The position numbers were made by a program, and so were the translations under genes. Below, one piece after another: positions 22,935-33,524 of a DNA stretch of 64,000 nt. Position 1 is the stretch's first letter. Each line of letters starts with the position of its first letter. The notes under the pieces were generated by a model. It did no database searches. It was not told where the DNA came from and saw only the letters and a program-made list of their open reading frames with translations. Source of the DNA: Gigaspora rosea (taxonomy: Eukaryota > Glomeromycota > Glomeromycetes > Diversisporales > Gigasporaceae); assembly GCA_003550325.1 (NCBI GenBank), contig QKWP01000048.1, forward strand, positions 196,561 to 260,560. Direction: 5' to 3'.

Positions 22935-23085
22935 CTAAAGGAGGTGGACATTATGGAAAATTTTGCAAATTGCAACTGATATAACACAGATTACGCTCGG
23001 TGTCAAACATGCAACCCACACAAGGATGGGCAAGTGGAAATAAGGATATTGATAATTATGAGACAGATATATTCTCAAATCACAG
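22935..23085 (+). pseudogene. Relic of zinc-ribbon protein kinase (N-terminal piece 1)
   Basis: Frame pieces DYARCQTCNPH and QGWASGNKDIDNYE match in order the zinc ribbon (WC..C) and the following GWTS.NKD.D block of the kinase at 13732. Stops and at least one frameshift separate the pieces, and no kinase domain follows. Confidence 0.6.
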
Positions 23086-23439
23086 ATGATACAGTAAAAT
23101 GGTTACGCCAGTATGAAAAAAAGAGAAATTCTAAGCTTTGTAAAGTGCTTAAAAATACAGTCTCCCTCACGATGCTCTTTTTTTTCCCCATTGTGTGATT
23201 CCATATCAATAAAGTTTATCCGAGCGAGAATAATGACCCGATGCATGAAAGAGTTATTCTGAAAATGTTATTTTAGGATTAATAGGGTGGTTGTGATTAG
23301 CAGTGGGCAAATTCACGTGACCATAGCCAATCAAATTACAGAATATTGATGATCGCCGGCGAAGCAAAACAAGATACAAAAACGAAAAACCTAAAAAATA
23401 CAAAAAACGGCAGTCTAAATAATATGATCATGAAGAGAT

Positions 23440-23620
23440 TTGTACAATGGAAAATGTACATATTGTAAAGAAAATAAAATGAATCAAGTATAGTGTAAGA
23501 CATGGGTCCCAACATAACAATTCAAGGATTGATAGGAAGGAATAAAGAGTTTTAACATAAGAACTCCATTTGATAGACTACATAATATTAAGCTAGTGAA
23601 ATACTTTCTGCATCCCGGTT
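23440..23620 (+). pseudogene. Relic of zinc-ribbon protein kinase (N-terminal piece 2)
   Basis: YNGKCTYCKENKMNQV then stop then CKT, followed downstream by PFDRLHNIKLVKYF, corresponds to the Cys ribbon and the IPFNRLSNIELIGK segment of the gene at 13732. Broken by stops, and the P-loop is lost. Together with the relic at 22935 it shows that this kinase family once expanded locally. Confidence 0.6.
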
Positions 23621-23869
23621 GAATGTTATAGTATAACCTCTCAAACCAGTATGCATGGTATATAGGTCTTGTATTATTATCAGATTTGAAAACATTATAA
23701 ACTACTGTAATAATTTAGCAGGTTTTAGGACATGTCGCCAATATCCGGAATGGTTTATTTGACTGAGCTTGGCATATAAGGCTTGGGCCTGAGCTTAAAA
23801 ATACCCAACCTGACCCAAACCCTATGCACATTCGATATTCAGGATACAAGCTATATGCACAATAACCTA

Positions 23870-23990
23870 ACGACTAAATGACCCTCAAATGACTGGGTCA
23901 TTTCTAAATAACCATGTTCATTTGGTCACGAGTCATTTCCAAATGACCCAAAATTGAGATGACCAATAATGACCGGTCATCTTTTCATCA
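23870..23990. repeat. Degenerate AAATGAC repeat
   Basis: About eight AAATGACC / GGTCATTT motifs in both orientations within 120 bp. Non-coding. Confidence 0.5.
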
Positions 23991-24059
23991 AGCAGTACGA
24001 TATCTTATTAAGATTAGAAAAGAATGCAACTACAGTACAACTAATACTAAGCATCTTTT

Positions 24060-24715
24060 GCAGTTGGTTGCTTTACCTTCTATCATTTTTAAAGTTTGGA
24101 TAACCTCTCCCAAGTGGATTTAAATGGCATGGCAAAATCAACAAATTATTCATGAGTATTTGGTCTAAATTTTCAATCAATAAAAACAACTTTTCACAGA
24201 AAAGGTTCATCTATGGGAAGATTTCCTAGAAAAGATTGATGAGTACATCTTTGATAAAGAACATTTATATTCCAAAAACCAAAATTTTACTATAATAGGC
24301 TGCTATTCAATGAATCAAATGTCTGCGAGGCAGTTAATGCCAATATCAATGTTGTATTAAATGACTTAATAGGGCTATAATTTTCAACCTGGAAACCTTA
24401 TGTCAGCCAACCAGATTTTACTTGTTGCCATAATGATGATTTGGTCATGCTAGTTGAAGCTAAAAAGAAGCATATCTTTGAAAAAATAGATGAACAAACA
24501 CTGTTAGAATTCTACAAAACAAGCAGAAAAGCCAAGATAGTAGTAATTTGACAAATATATGGTTACATGGTAAAAAATCAGCTTCTATATGGTATAGTTA
24601 TCACATATGATCAACTTGGTTTTTATACCACAAGAAAGAAAGCCCAAAGGTGCTGTACATTCAAAAACACTCTCTTTGCAGTTAAAAGCACCACTAGGTG
24701 CTGAAAGCCTGCATT
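24060..24715 (+). pseudogene. Relic of a fungal PD-(D/E)XK-like protein
   Basis: Ordered fragments: RLLFNESNVCEAVNANINVV (about 24298-24357), then KPYVSQPDFTCCHNDDLVML-VEAKKKHIF (about 24400-24480), LLEFYKTSRKAKIVV, a TGA stop, then QIYGYMVKNQLLYGIVITYD. The D..(N)x-VEAKKK spacing looks like the D-ExK core of a restriction-like fold. I recall proteins of this pattern as a lineage-expanded family in glomeromycotan fungi, sometimes next to kinases. The internal stop, an upstream TAA-interrupted part and the lack of a start make this a relic. Role unknown. Confidence 0.5.
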
Positions 24716-26541
24716 ACAAGCAAAAAATAGTATAGATAATATATAATAATTTAATATTGCTATGTAATGTGATTTTTAATTTTGAGAAATTTTCTTAAAG
24801 AAAGCAATTTTATTGAATCTGCATATTAAAAATTTTATACACTAAGAAACTGCATTTACACTATACTGTTGCAAAATACTGCTCATTGGTCACTGTTTCT
24901 TAAAGGTTGCAAAAGAATGTTATCATGAGCAATATTTGGCAGGCCAGATAAGACAAAGTATCAAAAATAACTTGAAAAAACTATGTAAAAAATTTCATGT
25001 TGATGCATTTGAGACATATATTGGGGCATTTTATTTTATTTGTAATGAATTTGCTACTTTTATTATTCAATCTAGTAATAGAAATTGGAAAATTTCCAAA
25101 CAATATTGTAATTGAGTTATAAAACTTCTGGGAAGTACATTTTTCATTTACATAGAATTATTTGCTTGATATTGTCAGTATTTTAGTAGCATAATCCATT
25201 TCTGTTAATTTTTGTTAATTGGCATATTGTAGGTTTAGTCTTTGAATTTGATTTTTATCTTACTTATATAAACATAACCAAAATTATTTCATCCATTCAA
25301 ATTATTAATTTCAATGAATAATTATGCCTAGTCAGTTAAATTTTTTAATAGAATTCTATTTTACAAAAAATATTTAGATATGTCTGTTCTGTAAATTTAA
25401 CTCAACCTGGTTGTGATCTTATTTTGATGAAGTAATTAAAAGATTTGGAGTTAAATTTATAAAATAATTTAATTTATCCAAGTTGTGATCTTGTCTTTAA
25501 TGAAGCAATAGAAAGATTTAATAGTAAATTTATAAAACAAAATATAAATTCAGTTTTTTTTTTGACCCAACAATCTAAAATTCTAAATTATTTCTACAAT
25601 CCCAGCAAAGAATGGCATAATTTGCTTTTTTAAATGAATATATAAATGAAAGCTTATTAACAAATAGATTGACCTATGAAATTTTGTGAACTGTAAAAGT
25701 CCAAACCATATGATATTTCAGGTTAATGATCAAAACCAACAAAAATATCAAAAAAGAAAACACAAAAAAGAAGACAATTAAGTTATTTGGAGATGGAGGT
25801 TGTGATATATATGGATACTCTATTGTTATTTAATGTAAAGCATATTTTAACAGTTATATACTGTACATATGTAAAATATTTATATTTGCAATTAAAAAGC
25901 ATTCTAAAAGTAAATAATTAAGTTTAATAGTTATTAGTTAGGGCAAAGTAAAAGCTATTTGAGCTTCACTGATTTTAAAAATGTTTAAATACTAAAATTT
26001 TGATTTCAAATACAATAGTTTATCTATAATTACTTTGTATTAAATTATTATAAATATAGTTATGTATTGTAAACCAATATATTGAATAAAACAAATATTG
26101 TTTGTTTAGTTAGTTAAATGCAAAAATATAGATCTTATATACTCTTACAAACTGCTACCAAAGACAAAAGTTTAATGATCTAAGAACCAGAACTAGTAAA
26201 TAAAAACCAATAGATACAGTCAATATTATATATGAATTAGAAAATATCCATTATTATTATATCAAACTACTGTATAACCAAGTACCTATTAATTTATTAT
26301 ATATTGAAAATATGTACCTAATTGCAATTCACAAGTTATAGAATTTAAAACTATCCCAAGCTGTAATTAATCTTGAAAATAAAGATTTGTAACTGATCTT
26401 GTATTTGTAACGTTACAAATATTAGGACAAAATGGTTTACAATAAAGAATAACAATAATGGAAGAACTAAAAGATTACTTTTTTATGAATTTATTATATA
26501 TAGAATAAGTAATAGGTGTATCTATTATTTAAAATCATTGG
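24716..26541. other. Gene-poor AT-rich region
   Basis: No supported gene. Two similar stretches near 25385-25435 and 25440-25500 (GGTTGTGATCTT..GAAG.AAT..AAAGATTT) look like a degenerate local duplication. Confidence 0.4.
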
Positions 26542-26549
26542 GTTCCACT

Positions 26550-26728
26550 AGGACCCCGGACAATCCTATAGTAGGTGGTAGGGTAAAAAGTGAGTAGATT
26601 TTGGACCAAATTCACCTTAATTCTGGTCAAAATTAAATTAATTTTTAATTTTGACCAGATTTAGATGAGTTTGCCCCAAAAAATTTACCCACTTTTTACC
26701 CCACCTATCTTAGAATTGTCTGGGGTCT
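26550..26728. mobile_element. hAT-like foldback MITE with 8-bp target duplication
   Basis: 179 bp. Ends AGGACCCCGGACAATCCTA and complement of AGACCCCAGACAATTCTAA; almost the whole element folds back on itself around AATTAAATTAATTTTTAATT. Flanked by GTTCCACT on both sides (26542-26549 and 26729-26736). An 8-bp duplication is typical of hAT transposases. Confidence 0.85.
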
Positions 26729-27244
26729 GTTCCACTTATAATAATATTTTTTTCTAAAACTCTTACTGTTTTGTTTTGCTATTTTGTCATTATTTCATTG
26801 ATTTGATCAGTGTTGGAAATCAGTTTTGAAATTTATATTATCATGAAAACATATTTATTTAATTTAATATTCTCAAAAATTTTTTTATGTTCTCAATTAG
26901 AAAAACATTTTTTTCTCTTTTTCTTTCTCTTTTTTTTGTCTTTTTTTATCTCATTTTCTTTTATACACAAATACACTTTTTCTCTTACTCACTCTTTCTT
27001 ACTCTTCTTACTTAAAATTAAAATTTCTGAAATAGAATATTTTATTTATTGGAAAAGTTTTTCTATGCACTCACATGGTTGTGCCCCAGCAGCCCACTAC
27101 TCCGAATATATAGTAAAATCAAATCAGATATGTAAATGCGTTTTTGCATTACACAATTAATTTTTTTTAGTTATTCTATTCTAATATTTTCTTTTTTTTG
27201 TTCTTCATTGCTAAAGATAAGTGTTGTTATTTTTTTATTTTTAG
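26729..27244. other. T-rich spacer
   Basis: Runs of TTTTCT from about 26900 to 27010 give long low-complexity frames on the plus strand; not credible proteins. Confidence 0.5.
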
Positions 27245-28430
27245 GGTCATGCTTAGCAGAAAAATCAGGATTGATGGTTCAGAAATCTGGAACTGGTACA
27301 AAAGCTAAGTGCCAGTCTTTTTTCTTTTGTTTGTTTGTTTGTTTTTTGTTCTTTGGTTATTTTTTAGTTTTACTACATTTCTTTTTCGTAGGTTCATGTT
27401 TCGCTAGGGTACTAGAATGGCGCTGGGAATGGAGATTCGGGAACCGGAATTGGTACAAAAAGACAAGTATCAGTTCTTGCTTGTTTGTTCTTTTGCTTCT
27501 TCGAACATTTTTTTGGTCTCTACAATTTTTTTTTTGTAGATTCATGTACTGGAATAATGATTCAGGAACCAGAACTGTATAGAAAGATAAGTGCTAGTCT
27601 TTGTTTGTTTGGTTTTTGTTTCTTCAGATACTTTTTAGTTTTATAACATTTTTTCTCGTAGGGTCATATTTTGCTAGGTACTGTGAATAAAATTCAGGAA
27701 CCGAAACTGGTACAAAAAACAAGTACCAGTTCTTGCTTGTTTGTTCTTTCATTTTTTTGAATAATTTTTCAGGATTTTTTTTTTGTACATTTTTGCTTAC
27801 CCAAAACTACCTGACCCTAATTTAAAATGACCCTAACCCTAAGTTAATTCGATAAATATAAGAATCTGCTCTGCTTTAGGTGACCTCCGAATTAGTATGA
27901 TAATTGAATTCTGTAAATCTTACGAATCCTGCATTTACTATTGTTTAACAATGGTAATATGCAGGATTCATAAGATTCAAAGAATTTGTTTATCGCACTA
28001 ATTGAAAACAGCAATAATTAACGCACAAGATAAGATATTCAAAATTTTTTATTTAAAAAACTTTTTATTTACTACAAACAAAAAAGAACAAAAAAAAGAA
28101 CCAGTTCCAGTTCTCTAATCACTATTCCCGAAATATGAACATATGAGAAAAAATGAAAAATATTCAAAGAAACAAAAGAGCAAACAAGCAAAACTGGTAC
28201 TTGTCTTTTTGTACCAGTTCCAGTTCCTGAACTTTATTCCCGATACCACTCCAGTACCCTAGCAAACACAAATCTATGAAAAAAATTGTTAGTAAAACTA
28301 AAAAATAACTAAAGAAACAAAAGAACAAAAGAACAAACAAACAAAGACTAGCACTTATCTTTATGTACTAGTTTCAATTACCAAGTCTCTATTTCCAGTA
28401 CTCTAACAAAACATGAACTAAATGCTTTCT
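27245..28430. repeat. Tandem units (four direct, about 2.5 inverted) around a hairpin
   Basis: A unit of about 125-145 bp with landmarks GTTCATGTTTCGCTAGGGTA, GGAACCGGAATTGGTACAAA, AAGTACCAGTTCTTGCTTGT and a T-rich end in CGTAG occurs four times head-to-tail at 27245-27790. It occurs about 2.5 times in opposite orientation at 28095-28430. The spacer (27790-28090) holds a separate hairpin at about 27895-27985 (CTTACGAATCCTGCAT.. and ATGCAGGATTCATAAG). Overall a large foldback structure. Open frames within are repeat-derived. Confidence 0.7.
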
Positions 28431-29054
28431 CGACATTTTTAATTAACATGCCCAAGGTAGGTTTAGACTGCGGTTTTGCTTTCTTTCTGGTTTGCTTCAC
28501 GATGCTGCTCCCCCTAATTCGATAAAAAAAAATTAGTTTTTGCATTCTGTTATTTGATTGGCTGACAGGTTGGCAGGTTGATTTGTAACAGGTCAGAGAT
28601 CGAATGCCCACTGCATCCTTCACTTGATCAATTTTGATTGGCTGATCACAGGAGTGCACGACCATGCGGGTGCGTGAAAAACTTAAACCCTTATTTATTA
28701 TTAATAATAATAAATATATGTTGTATAAGTACTATTTATATGCCAAATAGACTCAATTAAGCTAAGTGATTTATTTGGAATAAAAAAAAAGAAACAATAA
28801 ATCTATTACTATTTCCTTTTTCTTTCTTTTTTTCTTGCTCTTATCTTCTCATTCTCATACTTATACTTTTATACTTCTTTTATTTATTTTTTAATTTTTA
28901 TTTTTAATAAATTTAAAATGGGAATAGAAATTTGTTATACTCTGATTCCAACCAATCAAATTGCACAATTTTGTAGACAAAAATTTTAAGTTTAAAAATT
29001 AAAAATTTTACTAGTAAAATATAAAAATAAATAAGTGATATCAAAATATATAAT
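28431..29054. other. Spacer, no gene supported
   Basis: A 95-codon minus-strand frame (28378-28665) lies partly in the repeat and has no recognisable domain. The rest is AT-rich. Confidence 0.4.
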
Positions 29055-29383
29055 GTAAATTTTATTCTGAACAAAATTTTCTAAGTTATAAAGATAGATT
29101 GTCTTAGTAAAAAACATTTTATAAGAAAAATCAAAAATTTTGATCATTAGCACATATAAAACTTTTTTTTACTAATATAATCTATATTTATGTTTAAGTA
29201 TTACATGTAAAATTTTACACTAAACAACTTTTTCTAAGTTAAAACAGTAGATTGTTTTAGTAAAAAAGTTTTATATGTACTAACTTTGGAAATTTTTGAT
29301 TTTTCTTATAAAATGTTTTTTTACTAAAACAATCTATCTTTATGACTTAGAAAAAGTTGTTCAGAATAAAATTTACATTATAT
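29055..29383. repeat. Foldback element with about 95-bp arms
   Basis: TGTAAATTTTATTCTGAACA at the left is mirrored by TGTTCAGAATAAAATTTACA at the right. The arms continue through AAAGATAGATTGT.TTAGTAA and ATTTTATAAGAAAAATCAAA with few mismatches. The loop itself contains partial copies of the arm, suggesting internal duplication. Confidence 0.7.
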
Positions 29384-30932
29384 AATGTGCTATTATATAT
29401 ATATTTTAAACTTTATTAAGTAAAATTATAAATTTTTAAAAAATAAAATTTTTTGCCTATAAAATCGTGCGATTTGATTGGTTGAAGCAGGGTGCAGATG
29501 CAAATTATAAATAATTTTTTATATTCAACAGTCTTGCTTCTTTTTATTATTTGAGAAATGGCAATACAATGCTGCTACTGATTACTTTTAAGACTCTATC
29601 AAAAAGAAACTCTCCAAGTACTAGATACCCAAAGCGACCCGCTATAACAACCTTTCATCTCAAGTCGGAGCCTGAACTTGCTCGAACTTTTGTACAATGT
29701 ACACCCAACTATCACTGACACTGGCGTTGTATGCCATATCAAGACTGTTTTTTTTCTTTCCTTTAAATTTTTCCTTCTTCACAAAGGACATGAAAAAGAG
29801 GGAAAGTAAAAACAGACAAAATAGAAAACGAATACAAAAAGTAAAAAAGGGAAAAAAACAACAAAAGAAAAGAAAAGAAAACGACAAAAAGAAAAAACAA
29901 AAGAGAGAAGAAAAACAAATCTAGATAATAGTATAATCGAAGCCTATACTACGCTCATAAAAATTACACAGTATTAACTAAGATCTCATTACTGTATCTA
30001 AAGTAAAACCATAAGGAAAAAACTAAACTAAGAGGTTGAGATATGCCAATCAAAACTTTTCTAGAACCCTCCATAGATGTCCATCAATCATTGCAATACA
30101 CGTGAACACGTCGGCAGCTTGTGTTGTGATTCTTCATAACATCTCGTGACTTGAGTTTCCATTTTGGGATGGGTAAACAGCAAATTATAAATAATAAAAT
30201 GATAAAATAATAAAAAAATATAATTTATTTAACTAAAATGTACTAAGTAATTCATAATAATAAGAAATAATGTAATATGTATATTTTTTTTAAAAACTAT
30301 TTATATTTGACATTTTTTATATAATGCTAGAGATTTTATTAGTTTGATCTGGTTTGTATATTTAGTTTTAAATTAGCTGCTGACATCTCTTAAATATTTA
30401 AATGAATAAATAAATATAGTAAATATTGAAATAAATAAATAAATATAGTAAATATTTAAATGAATAAATAAATATAGTAAATATAATATATTATTCTTTT
30501 TTATTATAGTGAATTTATAGATTTAAAAATTTTCTTACTATAAAATTTTAAGATATAATACTAAAGTTTAAAATCATAATAACTAAAGATTTGTTAAATA
30601 TTTTTCTTGTATAAATTTTATTATCATTATACAGTAGTGAGTTTAGAACTCTAAAAATTTATATAAAATATTGATATAATTGACATTTATATGATTATAT
30701 TATGTGTATATCAAAGTTTGCATAATAAAGTCTATATTGCACCAAACTGGGAATGGATAAACCAATAAATTATATTATTCAAAATATTTCTATAATTCAA
30801 GAACAACTAAATTGTTCTCTATTACAGCTAACTAACAATTAAGCTTAAGTATTTTAAACTGTTATATTAATGGGTATCCATTTGCTGTACTAAATTTAGT
30901 ACAGTATTAAAAGTTAAATTTTGAAAAATTGG
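29384..30932. other. Gene-poor region
   Basis: 29580-29760 and 29940-30180 are less AT-rich than the rest and could be eroded exons or UTR, but I recognise no protein. 29780-29925 is a purine-rich run that yields a Lys-rich frame on one strand and a Phe-rich one on the other. Short AAATAAATAAATATAGT repeats lie at 30400-30480. Confidence 0.4.
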
Positions 30933-31470
30933 TATTAATTAATAGTCCGCCAGTTAATCAGAGATCGATCATAGTGTAACGTAATGCAAATCACATATGA
31001 AAATCACTATAGTGTAAATGTGTCGTGCATACATACAAAAGTTTTTTCTTACTAAGTTAACGTCACATGTTCACTAATTGAAAGTTGTAGAGCTCGTTGA
31101 GACGCATCTAGCAGTAGTTAGATCATCCAAATCGGCCTAGTGGATGGCGAGATATTGTTGAAAAACTTTTGGACGACTATATAAAATCTCTATGTAAACA
31201 ATGTTTACATGAAGATTTTATATAGTCGTCCAATCGTTTTTCAATGATATCTCGCCATCCACTGGGCCGATTTGGATGATCTAACTATTGTTAGATGCGT
31301 CTCGATGAGCTCTACAACTTTCAATTAGTGAACATGTGATGTTAACTTAGTAAGAAAAAAACTTTTATATGTATGCACGCCACATTTACACTATAGTGAT
31401 TTTCATATATGATTTGCATCACGTTACACTATGATCGATCTCTGATTAACTGGCAGACTATCAATTAATA
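30933..31470. repeat. 538-bp near-perfect palindrome (foldback transposon)
   Basis: Two arms of about 269 bp meet at a centre near 31201 (TGTAAACAATGTTTACA) with almost no spacer. Matching blocks include CCGCCAGTTAATCAGAGATC / GATCTCTGATTAACTGGCAG at the outer ends and TGGATGGCGAGATAT / ATATCTCGCCATCCA near the centre. Arm divergence is only a few percent by eye, so it is young or maintained. No coding sequence. Confidence 0.85.
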
Positions 31471-31983
31471 ACTTTAAATTAAATTTATCCAACATATAAT
31501 TCTATATTTATGTTTTATTTTGGTATATTTAAAATTTCAACTTACTTACCAAATGTAACATTAAATTATTTAAAAGAAAACTTGCTACTAAAAGTGCTAT
31601 CAAAAATACTAAATTATAAATAACAAAAAATTTATTTAATAAACTTTTGTTAAAATTTTAATTAAGTTGTAGAGCTAATTTTTCTAATTCTAATCGTAGT
31701 AAAATTATTAAAATTGGTTCAGTATATAAAAAGTTATGAGCAATTTAAATTTACTAATTTTTTACTATGTTTTTACTATGTTTGGCTATAAATTAGAACA
31801 CATGGCTTAACATATGTCCACTTTTTATAGAACTGATTAGTCATTACACTTTTATTATTTATAGATTTAGCATTAACAAAATGAAGAATTTGGTGATAAT
31901 AGAGTTTAAGTGAAAAAATTTAAGATTTTATTAATAAGGTATTTACTATACTAAGGTCCAAATTACTTTCTAATATAAATAAA
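31471..31983. other. AT-rich spacer
   Basis: Nothing recognisable. Confidence 0.4.
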
Positions 31984-31991
31984 GCGTCAGC

Positions 31992-32179
31992 TAGAGTTAA
32001 TACCTCTATTCGGATATATTTTTTATATCTAGTTTTATCTGGGTTTAACATAGTATAATCCAGATTTAAATTTAAATCTTGATTTATTTATATCCGGATA
32101 TAAAAACACTATGTCAAGTTATATTACATTACATAGTATATATCCGAATATATAAATTCAGATAGAGGTGTTAACTCTA
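31992..32179. mobile_element. hAT-like MITE with 8-bp target duplication
   Basis: 188 bp, inverted ends TAGAGTTAATACCTCTATTC and complement of TAGAGTTAACACCTCTATCT. Flanked by GCGTCAGC on both sides (31984-31991 and 32180-32187). Interior repeats ATCCGGATATA / TATATATCCGAATATA. Confidence 0.87.
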
Positions 32180-32189
32180 GCGTCAGCTA

Positions 32190-33275
32190 TTATGCTCACT
32201 ATTTTTAATAATTAAGATAAGTATTTGTAGCTTGAGTAGTCCTTTGGAAAATTTCAAGCAGACAACTACAATTGGAAATTTCATTCAAGATTGTAAGGCC
32301 GTTGGTAATCCACATATGGGGATCTACTGGCTTTGTTACAATGTCGAGAATATAACTAGCTACACATGCACCTTTGGTTTCTAATTTGAGTAGTTTGTCT
32401 AAAGGTTTTATACTAGCTGCTATACCTGCAGACCAACTATGGGACCTGCTTATTTAAACCCTCTGATCCTTGTTTCTCCTGCCAATCCTCTTGTATTACT
32501 ATAACATTGTCCTAGATGCTAGCTTCATGTCTTTAGGACTCCATACCCTATGGCAGGTATTCTTACGGAAAACTTGGTAGAGTAGTACCTGTTTCACCCA
32601 GATATTCATCTACATTTCGGTAACTTACGCATTTATCAAAGCAAACAATTTGCAGTCAGGCATTACCCTGCAACCACTACCATTATCTACTCTGCCCTTG
32701 TGTAGTTTACCAAACTCAGTAACTGCATCCTATCGTCTTCTTAAACCTCTCCTAGTACTTTATAAACTTCTAATCTAATAGCTCAGAAGAATTGGTTTGT
32801 CTGGGCTTTAAGTGCCATAATGGTCTCTCTTTCCTTGGTACTTAATTCTGAAACACATGACCTTTTTCTCTGGTACAACTCTTGCAGCCTGATTGGAGAA
32901 GGACTCCTCCAGGCCTTATTTCGTCCAGATTTTTCCTGGCTTCAGCTCAATTTGATTCTATTCTAATGTACTGTCGAAAGTTCAGTTATCTCTTTACTTG
33001 GTTTTGCCAAGCATGTTTCCTTTTTTTGCACTCTGGGGAATTTTTATGCCTCAAAAGCTCCCAATATTTTCATTGGTATTACAAAAATCCAATACACCCT
33101 TGGTGTGATCCAGGTTACAAATTTACTGATCCAGCTTGGTTTCCCAGTTCAGGTTACAGTAATACAAGTATAATTTTCAAAATGTCTTCAGTGGGATTTG
33201 AACCTTGAACCTGTAGTTACAAATTGCTTTGGGTGTGACAACTTATCCAATTTGCTAAGTCGCCATACCCTATAT
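32190..33275 (-). mobile_element. tRNA-derived SINE-like element (minus strand)
   Basis: Read on the minus strand, the head (33275 down to about 33190) contains an A box TTAGCAAATTGGATAAG and, about 45 bp further on, a B box GGTTCAAATCC (complement at 33194-33204): the internal pol III promoter arrangement of a tRNA. The sequence then continues for about 1 kb of unusually balanced base composition to 32190, with no long credible ORF. The tRNA part cannot fold into a clean cloverleaf, so it is a SINE head or tRNA relic rather than a functional tRNA. A LINE-derived tail is possible but not recognised. Confidence 0.55.
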
Positions 33276-33524
33276 TTTAAGTTTTATGAATAGTGTTAAA
33301 ATAATAATCTTATTAACCATTTAGAAGCAAAATTAATTTTCAAAGTTTAAACCAACTTGTTTTCAATGAAATACTTAAATCATTTTGTAGAAAATTAGCA
33401 CTAATAGCAAAACTTCTCAGGTATTCAAATGCTCTTATATCATTGTATCAGCTCTGTTAATTTTACTGACAACTTAATTTCTGACAATTAATTTAAAAAC
33501 TATTAATTTACTGACAAGTTTATA

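Noticed and set aside
26810..27582. Two plus-strand ORFs of 116 and 148 codons
   Set aside because: Phe/Leu/Ser-rich low-complexity frames over T-rich DNA and tandem repeats; no domain or splice context.
27825..27845. CCCTAA-like repeats (also at about 50392-50406)
   Set aside because: Only two adjacent units each; far too short to call interstitial telomere sequence.
29660..29924. Overlapping ORFs on opposite strands (Lys-rich and Phe-rich)
   Set aside because: Both arise from one purine-rich tract; neither looks like a real protein.
32882..33208. 108-codon plus-strand ORF
   Set aside because: It is antisense to the tRNA-headed element and includes the complement of the B box; no domain.
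33190..33275. Functional tRNA gene (minus strand)
   Set aside because: A and B boxes are present, but acceptor and anticodon stems do not pair convincingly; better explained as a SINE head or relic.
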